Positions 1 to 7,641 of a stretch of 64,000 nucleotides of DNA are shown in pieces. The DNA comes from Winogradskyella sp. UBA3174 (GTDB lineage: Bacteria > Bacteroidota > Bacteroidia > Flavobacteriales > Flavobacteriaceae): contig NZ_DEXW01000017.1 of the NCBI RefSeq assembly GCF_002364335.1, positions 8,032 to 72,031 on the forward strand, read 5' to 3'. Numbering within the stretch: the stretch's first letter is position 1; each line of letters begins with the position of its first letter. Both the position numbers and the translations under genes were made by a program. The notes beneath the pieces are model-generated. The model saw only the letters and a list, made by a program, of their open reading frames with translations, made no database searches and was not told the origin of the DNA.

Positions 1-237
1 AACACCAGGAAGATTCGCCATTTCTAATTCCACAGGATAGGTAATAAACTGTTCCATATCTTGTGTAGATAGGTTTCGAGATGTTGTAATAACCTGTACT
101 TGATTGTTAGTCACGTCTGGCACGGCTCCAATAGGGATTTGAGAGAGGGAATACAATCCAAATCCTATAATAAACGACGTAAATAGTAGAATAATAAACT
201 TATTCCGTAGGCTGAATTTTATAATATATGATAGCAT
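1..237 (-). CDS. CusA/CzcA-family heavy-metal efflux RND transporter, N-terminus (partial)
   Basis: This is the first 79 codons of an inner-membrane RND permease that runs off the left edge of the window. The start is the ATG read from 237 down. Residues about 13-31 form the first transmembrane helix. After it come PIGAVPDVTNNQVQV and a segment ending TYPVELEMANLPGV, which match the hallmark start of the first periplasmic domain in CusA/CzcA pumps. These proteins export Cu, Ag, Zn, Co or Ni by proton antiport with a membrane-fusion protein and an outer-membrane channel. The metal cannot be told because the ligand and proton-relay regions lie outside the window. The same-strand small His-rich protein just upstream probably belongs to the same operon. 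Confidence 0.9.
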   Translation of the reverse strand, partial: MLSYIIKFSLRNKFIILLFTSFIIGFGLYSLSQIPIGAVPDVTNNQVQVITTSRNLSTQDMEQFITYPVELEMANLPGV

Positions 238-308
238 AATTCATTGAATAAAATAGTGTCAACTCATTATATAATAAGTTGTAATTAACAAAATTTGATA
301 AAAATGAA

Positions 309-707
309 TTAAGCCTGTTTGGGAGGTTGTAGAAGTTCTTTATCGAGAAGTGAATGATAAAGATTTAAGTAATGAAAGTTAGATTCAGTTGTGTCTAAGA
401 TTTCAATATCATCTGAACATAGAAATGAGTGATGAGGCATAAATGCAATTACAGAGGATACATGACCTTGGCATTGAAAAGGTAATTGCTCATGGTCTTT
501 CTGTTCTTCTTGGTGATTTTTGCTATGCTCTGCTTTTAGGTCTCCGTAATGTTTAGATAAAAAGACAAACAAATTATCACCATATTCTTGTTCGTGAAAT
601 TGAGCATGTTTCATCAGTTCGTCTAATTGCATGATATCGTCTGCTCCAATATTGAAACTTTGAATTAGCATTAATGCAGAAAGGGATATGGCAAACAATT
701 TACTCAC
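309..707 (-). CDS. small His-rich exported protein upstream of the RND metal pump
   Basis: A 132-residue protein with an N-terminal hydrophobic signal (MSKLFAISLSALMLIQSF) and a mature part rich in His, Glu and Asp. Visible clusters include HAQFHEQE, HSKNHQEEQKDHEQ and PHHSF, plus two Cys residues (CQGH and LCSDD). It ends 71 bases before the start of the efflux pump on the same strand. The composition and position fit a periplasmic metal-binding accessory of that pump, but this is inference. No named family is recognised. Small exported proteins of this kind in front of Cus/Czc-type pumps are usually annotated as hypothetical. Confidence 0.7.
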   Translation of the reverse strand: MSKLFAISLSALMLIQSFNIGADDIMQLDELMKHAQFHEQEYGDNLFVFLSKHYGDLKAEHSKNHQEEQKDHEQLPFQCQGHVSSVIAFMPHHSFLCSDDIEILDTTESNFHYLNLYHSLLDKELLQPPKQA

Positions 708-772
708 AGTAACAAAGTTACTAAATTTTAAATAAAAAAATATAGGATTATGTGAGTTGTGCTTAAATTAAT

Positions 773-913
773 TTAATGACATCCACAGCCATCATCTCCA
801 CCACAGGCTTTAGAAGATTTTTTATTGGGTGACCAAACAAATTTTCTCACTAAAAAAAGTAAGGCAAGAGCCAAAGCTGAAAAAACTAATATATTTTGAA
901 TAATTATATTCAT
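773..913 (-). CDS. FeoB-associated Cys-rich membrane protein
   Basis: A 46-residue membrane protein. Residues about 4-22 form one hydrophobic helix, a short basic stretch follows, and the tail is Cys-rich (ACGGDDGCGCH) with three Cys and a final His. This is the layout of the small FeoB-associated Cys-rich proteins, thought to take part in ferrous iron uptake, perhaps in the role of FeoC. Its ATG directly abuts the TAG of feoB (913/914), so translation is probably coupled. It is the last gene of feoA-feoB-this gene. Confidence 0.85.
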   Translation of the reverse strand: MNIIIQNILVFSALALALLFLVRKFVWSPNKKSSKACGGDDGCGCH

Positions 914-3013
914 CTATTTTAAAACTTGGAAAGCTGTTAATGCTACAATATAGGCAAAAGCTGTCATTATAACGAGTTGATACATTGGCCATTTCCATGA
1001 ATTGGTTTCTCGTTTTACAACAGCAAGCGTACTCATACACTGCATGGCAAAGGCATAGAATAACAACAAAGATATTCCGGAGGCCAAATTAAATAAAGGC
1101 TTACCGCTTTTGACATCGACCTCTTTAGCCATTCTATTGGTAATTGTTTCAACTTTATCGTTACCTACACTATAAATGGTTGCTAAAGTGCCTACAAATA
1201 CTTCGCGAGCTGCAAAAGAACTGACTATGGCTATTCCAATTTTCCAATCATAACCTAAAGGTCTAATGGCTGGTTCAATAGCATGGCCTGCAATACCAAT
1301 GAAGGAATGTTCTAGTTTATGTGATGCTATTTTTTGTTGTAATTCATCATCAGTTAAATTTTCTGAAGCATATTGCTCAGTAACAATTTGTTCTGCATTA
1401 TTAAAATTTTCTCCAGGTCCGTAAGATGCCAAAAACCAAAGCACAATTGAAATAGCAAGTATTATTTTACCAGCACCAAAGACAAAAGATTTTGTTTTTT
1501 CGATAACAGTAAGTGCTACATTTTTAAACATTGGTAATTTGTAGTTAGGCATTTCTACGACAAAGAATGTTTTACTTTTTATTTTAAGAATCTTATTTAG
1601 AATCCATGCTGAGCCAACAGCTGCACCAAAGCCAATAAGATAAAGTAGCATTAAGGTTAATGCCTGATAACTTAAGCCCAAAAACCGACCTTCAGGAATT
1701 ACTAACGAAATAATGATTAGATATACAGGAAGTCTTGCAGAGCATGTTGTAAATGGTGTAACTAAAATAGTGATTAAGCGTTCTTTCCAACTTTCAATAT
1801 TACGCGTGGCCATAATTGCAGGGATAGCACAAGCAGTTCCTGATATAAGTGGCACAACACTTTTTCCGCTCAACCCAAAGCGTCGCATAATCCGATCCAT
1901 TAAAAATACAACACGACTCATATAACCACTTTCTTCGAGGATGGCTATAAACAAGAATAAAAAGGCGATTTGCGGAATAAAAATAACAATACCTCCAAGT
2001 CCAGAAATAATGCCTTCTGCCAATAGGTTAGTAAACGCTCCTGCTGGTAATGTATTTTTTGTCCATTCACTTAATGAAGCAAACGAACTATCAATAAAGT
2101 CCATTGGCACACTAGACCAGTCGTAAATAGCTTGAAAAATAGTAAGTAGAATGATACCAAAAATTAAATAACCCCAAACTTTATGAGTTAGTATTCTATC
2201 GAGTTTTATTCTTAAATCTTTAGCTGTTTTAAGATCTATAGTTTGTCCTTTTTTTAGTGTTTCATTAATAAATTGGTAACGCTTTATGGTTTCTTTTTGT
2301 TGAAGCTTTTTTAAATCTGCTTTAGATTTCGTTTTAAAATTAGAAACCGCATCGATAGTTTTTCTATCGGTTTTACCGAAGTTGACATCTTGTGTAATTA
2401 CTAACCAAAGCTTATATAATAATTGATTTGGAAATGCTTTTCTTAAATTTTCAAAATACGGCTCGTCTATTGAAGATGCTCTCATGCATGGGTTTGTAGA
2501 GAGCTCTTTATAATTGGTTATGAGTTCTTTTAACTCATCGATTCCTTTGTTTTTGCGAGTGCTTATTAAAGCAATTTTAGTTTCGAGTTGTTCTTCTAAA
2601 TAATCAATATCTAATGAAATACCTTTGTAGGTCATTCGGTCAGACATATTAATTACTAAGACTGTAGGTATTTCTAAATCTTTAATTTGTGTAAATAATA
2701 AAAGATTACGCTTAAGGTTTTCAACGTCACTTACGACGACTGCAACATCTGGGAAATCTTTATCATTTTTATTAAGAAGTAATTCTATAACAACATTTTC
2801 ATCTAGAGAAGAAGCATTTAGGCTATATGTACCTGGTAAATCTATAATATGTGCTTTTACACCACGAGGTAATTTGCAAATACCTTCTTTCTTTTCTACT
2901 GTAATACCTGGATAGTTTCCTACCTTTTGGTTTAAACCAGTAAGTGCATTAAAAACAGATGTCTTTCCGGTATTTGGATTTCCAATTAAAGCTACATTAA
3001 TTTGCTTACTCAT
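914..3013 (-). CDS. feoB: FeoB ferrous iron transporter
   Basis: The inner-membrane Fe(II) permease with a cytoplasmic GTPase domain. The G1 loop GNPNTGKTS is at residues 11-19, the G3 motif DLPG at 58-61 and the G4-like NMSD at 122-125. A helical spacer follows, then two Gate-type membrane segments in the C-terminal half, including ISGTACAIPAIMATR and SSFAAREVFVGT. The length of 699 residues is normal. The start overlaps the end of feoA by 8 bases and the stop abuts the Cys-rich gene, so all three should be co-translated. No frameshift or missing G motif was seen. Confidence 0.97.
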   Translation of the reverse strand: MSKQINVALIGNPNTGKTSVFNALTGLNQKVGNYPGITVEKKEGICKLPRGVKAHIIDLPGTYSLNASSLDENVVIELLLNKNDKDFPDVAVVVSDVENLKRNLLLFTQIKDLEIPTVLVINMSDRMTYKGISLDIDYLEEQLETKIALISTRKNKGIDELKELITNYKELSTNPCMRASSIDEPYFENLRKAFPNQLLYKLWLVITQDVNFGKTDRKTIDAVSNFKTKSKADLKKLQQKETIKRYQFINETLKKGQTIDLKTAKDLRIKLDRILTHKVWGYLIFGIILLTIFQAIYDWSSVPMDFIDSSFASLSEWTKNTLPAGAFTNLLAEGIISGLGGIVIFIPQIAFLFLFIAILEESGYMSRVVFLMDRIMRRFGLSGKSVVPLISGTACAIPAIMATRNIESWKERLITILVTPFTTCSARLPVYLIIISLVIPEGRFLGLSYQALTLMLLYLIGFGAAVGSAWILNKILKIKSKTFFVVEMPNYKLPMFKNVALTVIEKTKSFVFGAGKIILAISIVLWFLASYGPGENFNNAEQIVTEQYASENLTDDELQQKIASHKLEHSFIGIAGHAIEPAIRPLGYDWKIGIAIVSSFAAREVFVGTLATIYSVGNDKVETITNRMAKEVDVKSGKPLFNLASGISLLLFYAFAMQCMSTLAVVKRETNSWKWPMYQLVIMTAFAYIVALTAFQVLK

Positions 3014-3233
3014 CCGTTGTTTCTATTTGAATATGAATTGCAGTTTCTTTTCTAATTGCTAAATGAGAACCATTGATATTTAAATACATAGGATCTGCAA
3101 AAGGTGCAACCTGAACAAGCTCTACAGAATTACCTGGTAAGCAACCCATTTCTAGTAGTTTTAATGGAATATGAACCGAAGATACATCTATGATAATACC
3201 TCGTTGTCCACGTTTTAATTCTGCTAATGTCAA
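3006..3233 (-). CDS. feoA: FeoA family SH3-like iron-transport protein
   Basis: A 75-residue cytoplasmic SH3-like protein that binds and modulates FeoB. The sequence begins MTLAELKRGQRGII and contains the LLEMGCLPGNSVE region typical of FeoA. The start appears to be TTG at 3231-3233. The only upstream in-frame codons before a TAA are ATA, AGA, ATA and AGC, so no ATG is available. It is the first gene of the feo operon and overlaps feoB by 8 bases. Confidence 0.92.
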   Translation of the reverse strand: MTLAELKRGQRGIIIDVSSVHIPLKLLEMGCLPGNSVELVQVAPFADPMYLNINGSHLAIRKETAIHIQIETTDE

Positions 3234-3331
3234 GCTTATTCTTATTTAGATTAATTTTAAAGAAGTAAAAATAAGTGAAAATTATTAGTGTAAAAAGGAT
3301 GGTTATAGTTATTTGTTGGCTTTAACTTTAT

Positions 3332-4012
3332 TTAAGAACCACCAAAAGACTTTAAGGTTTCTATATCTTCTAAAAGGCGTTCAATATCTTCAGGTTGAGT
3401 ACCATCATAAAATCCTCTAATTCGACGTTTCTTATCAATAAGCAAAAAGTTTTCGGTATGTATCATATCGTACTGATCACCATTGCCATCTGTTTTTACA
3501 GCCAAGTAGCTTTTTCGTGCCAGTTCATAGATTTGCTTTTTATCTCCGGTTACTAAATTCCATTTACTATCGATGACACCTTTCTCCTTTGCGTATTTTT
3601 TTAGCTGAGCAACACTATCAATTTTAGGTGTTACCGAATGAGACAATAACATTACATCATTATCATTAAGAATTTCTTTTTGGATTTGGTACATATGATC
3701 TGTCATTATAGGACAAATCGTTTGGCATGTCGTAAAAAAGAAATCTGCAACATATATTTTGTCTTTGTAGTTATCTTGAGTTATAGTCTTTCCATTTTGA
3801 TTGATTAAACTAAAATTGGCAATCTTATGATATTTTTGTTGGTGTTGAATCGTACTATCCACTAACTCTTGGTTCACCATAGATGGGTTCCATACAGGTA
3901 ATTGCTGCTTTACATTTAATACATTATAAATAATGGCAATAATAATGATAGAGAGAATAGAAAAGAAAATAGCAAAGTTTTTATAACCTTTAAAGAAGGC
4001 GAGAAATGACAT
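3332..4012 (-). CDS. SCO family protein (thioredoxin-fold copper chaperone)
   Basis: A 226-residue protein anchored by an N-terminal helix (about residues 12-30), with a thioredoxin-like domain facing the periplasm. The copper/redox motif is C96-QTI-C100-P and the matching histidine is H185 (MIHTENF), so all three Sco ligands are present. Sco proteins deliver copper to the CuA site of cytochrome oxidase or act as thiol oxidoreductases. It lies 98 bases upstream of feoA on the same strand and may share transcription with it, although no promoter or terminator was identified in the gap. Confidence 0.93.
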   Translation of the reverse strand: MSFLAFFKGYKNFAIFFSILSIIIIAIIYNVLNVKQQLPVWNPSMVNQELVDSTIQHQQKYHKIANFSLINQNGKTITQDNYKDKIYVADFFFTTCQTICPIMTDHMYQIQKEILNDNDVMLLSHSVTPKIDSVAQLKKYAKEKGVIDSKWNLVTGDKKQIYELARKSYLAVKTDGNGDQYDMIHTENFLLIDKKRRIRGFYDGTQPEDIERLLEDIETLKSFGGS

Positions 4013-4170
4013 AATAGCGAATTAAAAATTGAACAACAAAGGTACGATTTGGGTTAATTTTTCTATGTGTTTTTAACATAAAAAACAGTTGTCTAACCAT
4101 AGATTTATAAATCTGTGTTAAAAATAAATCGATTGGAAATACAATTATTTTCTAAGTTGCTTTAAAACCT

Positions 4171-4178
4171 TACTTTTG
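4171..4178 (+). promoter_or_regulatory. Bacteroidota -7 element upstream of rseP
   Basis: TACTTTTG matches the TAnnTTTG consensus exactly. Transcription would start near 4182, leaving a leader of roughly 22 bases before the rseP ATG at 4204. No clear -33 TTG lies at the expected distance. Confidence 0.5.
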
Positions 4179-4203
4179 TCAATCGAAATTTGAAAATGAT
4201 TAC

Positions 4204-5550
4204 ATGGAATTTATAATAAAAATATCTCAATTTTTACTCAGTTTATCTCTACTAATTGTACTACATGAGTTGGGACACTTTATACCAGCGAAGCTTTTTA
4301 AAACTAAAGTCGAAAAGTTTTATCTGTTTTTTGATGTAAAATTTTCATTGTTTAAAAAGAAAATAGGTGATACCGAATATGGTATTGGTTGGTTACCACT
4401 AGGTGGTTATGTGAAAATTGCCGGAATGATAGATGAGAGTATGGATAAGGAACAAATGGCACTGCCACCAAAGCCTTGGGAATTTCGATCTAAACCAGCT
4501 TGGCAGCGCCTTATTATTATGTTAGGTGGTGTAACTGTTAATTTTATTTTGGCCTATGTTATATACGTTGCTATATCTTTTGCTTACGGCGATTCTGATG
4601 TTACCGTAGATAGTTTAAATGATGGGTATTGGATAGACAACCCTGCTTTATTAGATATTGGTTTTAAAACGGGAGATAAAATTTTAGCAATTAATGAGAC
4701 TCCTATTGTTAATGATTCTGACATCGGTTTTAACCTTATTAGTGCAGAATCTGTTACCATTAATAGAAGTGGGGTAGAACAGGTTATTGATTTGCCAGAA
4801 GACTTTTTAGGAAAATATTCATCAAGTAAAAGCAAAAGAAACTTTGAGTATCGTGTTCCTTTTATGGTAGGAAAAGTACCAGACACCTCTATAAACGCAA
4901 AGAAAGATTTAAAACAAGGGGATATTATTAGGAGAATAAATGGAAAGGAATTGAAATATTTTGACCAACTTAATGATATTGTAAGTGGTCTAAAAAATAC
5001 AGTAGTTTCTGTTGAGGTTCTAAAAGCAGATAATACTGTTGTACAACAAGAATTAAGTATAGACAAGTACGGAAAATTTGGAATAGCGCCATGGACAAAT
5101 AATTTCAGTCGTTTTGATGAATTAGGCTATTTAGAAGTTACTAGAAAGCAATATACATTTGGAGAAAGCTTTGCAGCTGGAGGGTATAAATTCACAAAAA
5201 CAATAACGAACTACTTTGGTCAATTAAAAGCAATTTTTAACCCAAGCACTGGAGCTTATAAAGGTCTTGGTGGGTTTAAAGCTATTTACGATCAGTTTTC
5301 ACCAGTGTGGAGTTGGCCCTATTTTTGGGGTTTAACGGCCTTTCTATCTATTATGTTAGCTATATTAAATTTATTACCAATACCAGCCTTAGATGGTGGT
5401 CATGTTATGTTTTTACTCTATGAAATGATATCTGGCCGTAAGCCAAGCGAAAAATTCTTAGAACGCGCACAAGTTATTGGTTTCTTTATTTTAATTGCTT
5501 TAGTATTATTTGCAAACGGTAATGATGTATTTAAAGCCATTACAAATTAA
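4204..5550 (+). CDS. rseP: RseP family site-2 zinc metalloprotease
   Basis: An intramembrane protease of 448 residues. The zinc site HELGH is at residues 21-25 in the first membrane helix. The second ligand motif, PIPALDGGH, is near residues 392-400 in the penultimate helix. PDZ-like segments lie between them (about 120-290), including KTGDKILAINETPI and KQGDIIRRINGKEL. It cleaves membrane-embedded anti-sigma factors and leftover signal peptides. Flavobacterial FecR-type anti-sigma factors, such as the one at 20607, are plausible substrates, although nothing here proves it. It is followed by tRNA-Asn on the same strand, which has its own promoter. Confidence 0.97.
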   Translation: MEFIIKISQFLLSLSLLIVLHELGHFIPAKLFKTKVEKFYLFFDVKFSLFKKKIGDTEYGIGWLPLGGYVKIAGMIDESMDKEQMALPPKPWEFRSKPAWQRLIIMLGGVTVNFILAYVIYVAISFAYGDSDVTVDSLNDGYWIDNPALLDIGFKTGDKILAINETPIVNDSDIGFNLISAESVTINRSGVEQVIDLPEDFLGKYSSSKSKRNFEYRVPFMVGKVPDTSINAKKDLKQGDIIRRINGKELKYFDQLNDIVSGLKNTVVSVEVLKADNTVVQQELSIDKYGKFGIAPWTNNFSRFDELGYLEVTRKQYTFGESFAAGGYKFTKTITNYFGQLKAIFNPSTGAYKGLGGFKAIYDQFSPVWSWPYFWGLTAFLSIMLAILNLLPIPALDGGHVMFLLYEMISGRKPSEKFLERAQVIGFFILIALVLFANGNDVFKAITN

Positions 5551-5585
5551 TTTTTTTAAACCTCAGATAAAAAATAATATTTCAT

Positions 5586-5617
5586 TTGGTGAGAACAAAA
5601 AAAATGATTTATATTTG
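5586..5617 (+). promoter_or_regulatory. promoter of tRNA-Asn (TTG-N21-TATATTTG)
   Basis: A TTG at 5586-5588 is followed after 21 bases by TATATTTG (5610-5617), an exact match to the Bacteroidota -33/-7 pattern. The predicted start is near 5621, about 22 bases before the mature tRNA. Confidence 0.7.
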
Positions 5618-5642
5618 CGCTCGCTAACGCGAAAAGTAACCT

Positions 5643-5716
5643 TCCTCTTTAGCTCAGTTGGTTAGAGCATCTGACTGTTAATCAGAGGGTCCTAAGTTCG
5701 AGTCTTAGAAGAGGAG
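5643..5716 (+). tRNA. tRNA-Asn (anticodon GUU)
   Basis: A full cloverleaf of 74 bases. The acceptor arms are TCCTCTT (5643-5649) and AAGAGGA (5709-5715) with discriminator G5716. The D stem is GCTC/GAGC. The anticodon stem TCTGA/TCAGA encloses CTGTTAA with anticodon GTT at 5677-5679. The T stem is CTAAG/CTTAG around TTCGAGT. CCA is not encoded. A strong promoter precedes it and a hairpin terminator follows. Confidence 0.97.
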
Positions 5717-5721
5717 CATAT

Positions 5722-5750
5722 AAAGCCATTACGTAAGTAGTGGCTTTTCT
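5722..5750 (+). terminator. rho-independent terminator of tRNA-Asn
   Basis: An 11-bp stem (5722-5732 with 5737-5747, one G-U pair) closes a GTAA loop and runs into a T-rich tail. It lies six bases after the tRNA. Confidence 0.85.
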
Positions 5751-5837
5751 GTGTTTAAAAAGTGTTTTATCAGAGACTGATGCTATATTTTTTATTCTAA
5801 GAGAAATTTACACCCATACATTGAGAGTATTAAACAC

Positions 5838-5871
5838 AAAAAAACACCATCATTAATGATGGTGTTTTTTT
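5838..5871. terminator. bidirectional terminator between tRNA-Asn and tdh
   Basis: A nearly perfect palindrome: an A-run, then ACACCATCATT, its complement, then a T-run. It can end transcription on either strand and sits 20 bases past the stop of the minus-strand threonine dehydrogenase gene. Confidence 0.85.
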
Positions 5872-5890
5872 AAAGTATACTATAGAAACT

Positions 5891-6844
5891 TTAAGATTTA
5901 TACTTCTTCTTTAATTCCTTAAGCATCACATTTGTCATAGTGTCTAAATCATAACCATACTTCCAATTCCAGTCTTTGCGAGCCACACTGTCATCAATAG
6001 AGGATGGCCAACTATCTGCGATGGCTTGTCTAAAATCTGGTTTATATGTTATTGAAAACTCAGGAAGCTGTGCTTTGATACTTTCAAATATTTCTTGTGG
6101 TGTAAAACTTAATGCAGATAAGTTATAAGAAGACCTAATGGTTAGGTTATCTTCTGGTGCCTGCATTAAATCAATAGTCGCTTTAATAGCATCATCCATA
6201 AACATCATTGGTAAGCTGGTGTTTTCAGATAAGAAACATTTGTATCTGCCCTTTTTAATAGCATCATGATAAATTTCTACAGCATAATCTGTTGTGCCTC
6301 CACCAGGCATTGCTTTATAACTTATAATACCAGGATAACGAATACTCCTTACATCTACTCCGTACTTATTATAGTAATACTCACACCAACGTTCTCCGAC
6401 CTGTTTGGTAATGCCGTAAACGGTTGTTGGCTCAGAAATAGTGTGTTGAGGTGTGTTTTCTCTTGGAGTTGTTGGTCCGAAAACAGCAATACTACTTGGC
6501 CAAAATATTTTTTTTATAGTTCCGCCTTTTGCTAAGTTAAGTACATGAAAAAGTGAATTCATATTTAAATCCCACGCTTCCATAGGGTACTTTTCTCCAG
6601 TAGCGCTTAATAAGGCAGCCATAAGATAAATAGTATCTATATTATGATTTTTACAACAATCTTTAATCGCATTAAAGTTTTTTGCATCAATAATTTCGAA
6701 AGGGCCAGAGTTAACTAAATTTAATTGTCGTGTATTAATATCACTGGCAATTACGTTATCTGTACCATGTATTTCTCTAAGTTTGGTTGTAAGTTCAGTA
6801 CCTATTTGGCCACAAGCGCCAATGACTAATATTTTTGTAGACAT
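5891..6844 (-). CDS. L-threonine 3-dehydrogenase, SDR/epimerase type
   Basis: A 317-residue NAD-binding extended SDR. The Rossmann motif GACGQIG spans residues 9-15. The catalytic residues are S117/S118 in WPSSIAVFG and Y143-xxx-K147 (YGITK). The segment after it (GERWCEYYYNKYG, then RYPGIISYKAMPGGGTTDYA) is characteristic of SDR-type threonine dehydrogenases of cold-adapted flavobacteria rather than sugar epimerases. It would oxidise L-threonine to 2-amino-3-ketobutyrate, which a separate lyase turns into glycine and acetyl-CoA. It appears monocistronic, with its own -7 element and terminator. Confidence 0.88.
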   Translation of the reverse strand: MSTKILVIGACGQIGTELTTKLREIHGTDNVIASDINTRQLNLVNSGPFEIIDAKNFNAIKDCCKNHNIDTIYLMAALLSATGEKYPMEAWDLNMNSLFHVLNLAKGGTIKKIFWPSSIAVFGPTTPRENTPQHTISEPTTVYGITKQVGERWCEYYYNKYGVDVRSIRYPGIISYKAMPGGGTTDYAVEIYHDAIKKGRYKCFLSENTSLPMMFMDDAIKATIDLMQAPEDNLTIRSSYNLSALSFTPQEIFESIKAQLPEFSITYKPDFRQAIADSWPSSIDDSVARKDWNWKYGYDLDTMTNVMLKELKKKYKS

Positions 6845-6863
6845 ATATGGGTTATTATATTCT

Positions 6864-6871
6864 CAAAAGTA
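6864..6871 (-). promoter_or_regulatory. -7 element of the threonine dehydrogenase gene
   Basis: On the minus strand this reads TACTTTTG, an exact match to TAnnTTTG. The predicted transcription start is about 15 bases upstream of the ATG at 6844. No clear -33 TTG was found. Confidence 0.5.
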
Positions 6872-7011
6872 ATAAGAAATAGGGTTTATAATTATGAAAA
6901 TCATTAAAAAAAAGATGATTTTTTAAGAAATTGATAATCAGGTATTTTAACTGTATACTAATTCTAAAAAATTATAGTTTAAGTATCTTTACCACTAAAT
7001 TAGTTCAGATC

Positions 7012-7539
7012 ATGAAAGTTATAGTCGTTGTTTTTAGTATTGCATGTTCGTTTTTAATTATAAGTTGTGATAATTCAAAAACAGACCAAACTTCTGCAGT
7101 TAAGAATGAATCCCAAACTGAATTAAAAATTTCGGCTAAAGCAATCGAAGGTTTTAAATATGACGACTATGCACTTAGTAATGAAGGACAAGATTTAGTG
7201 AACGGATGGGAAAAATATCAAGAGTTATCAATTCAAATTAACTACTTGAAGAAAGCTGATTTATCATTTTTTAATAGTGATAAGAAGTTGCTGACAGATT
7301 TTATTTCAGACTTAAATGAAAATGTTCCTGAGCGTTTACAAACTAATTCTATAACTTCTAGAGTTTTAATTGTTGAAACTAAATTACTAAAGCTCAATGA
7401 AAATTTAACTATTAGTAATATTACCACCGAGACCAAGCTTAGCAGTATTAAAGAAGTCCTTGTAGCATTTTCTAATCTTATTTTTCAGATTAATTGGAAG
7501 TTAGAATTTGATGTTTACAACAAAATTGAGGCAGAATAA
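7012..7539 (+). CDS. hypothetical lipoprotein
   Basis: A 175-residue exported protein of no recognised family. The start is taken as the ATG at 7012 because it gives a clean lipoprotein signal (MKVIVVVFSIACSFLIISC, then DNSK). The upstream in-frame ATG at 6931 would place 27 polar and hydrophobic residues in front of it. The mature part is helical in appearance and rich in Lys, Glu, Asn and Ser, with no obvious motif. It precedes the M13 peptidase on the same strand by about 100 bases, but a functional link is not evident. Confidence 0.7.
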   Translation: MKVIVVVFSIACSFLIISCDNSKTDQTSAVKNESQTELKISAKAIEGFKYDDYALSNEGQDLVNGWEKYQELSIQINYLKKADLSFFNSDKKLLTDFISDLNENVPERLQTNSITSRVLIVETKLLKLNENLTISNITTETKLSSIKEVLVAFSNLIFQINWKLEFDVYNKIEAE

Positions 7540-7641
7540 CTTCTTAACAGCTCCTTAAATTTTTGTTAAATTGTAACATTTTTAGGATTCTTAAGTCTTA
7601 TTCATAGTTACTTTTAATTAAAACTAATCAATATAAACATT

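Noticed and set aside
822..1040. 72-residue ORF overlapping the feoB and Cys-rich protein genes
   Set aside because: It lies across two well-supported genes in another frame and has no domain signal.
5838..5871. palindrome as a possible CRISPR or mobile-element end
   Set aside because: It is a single A/T-flanked palindrome that fits a terminator, with no repeated spacers.
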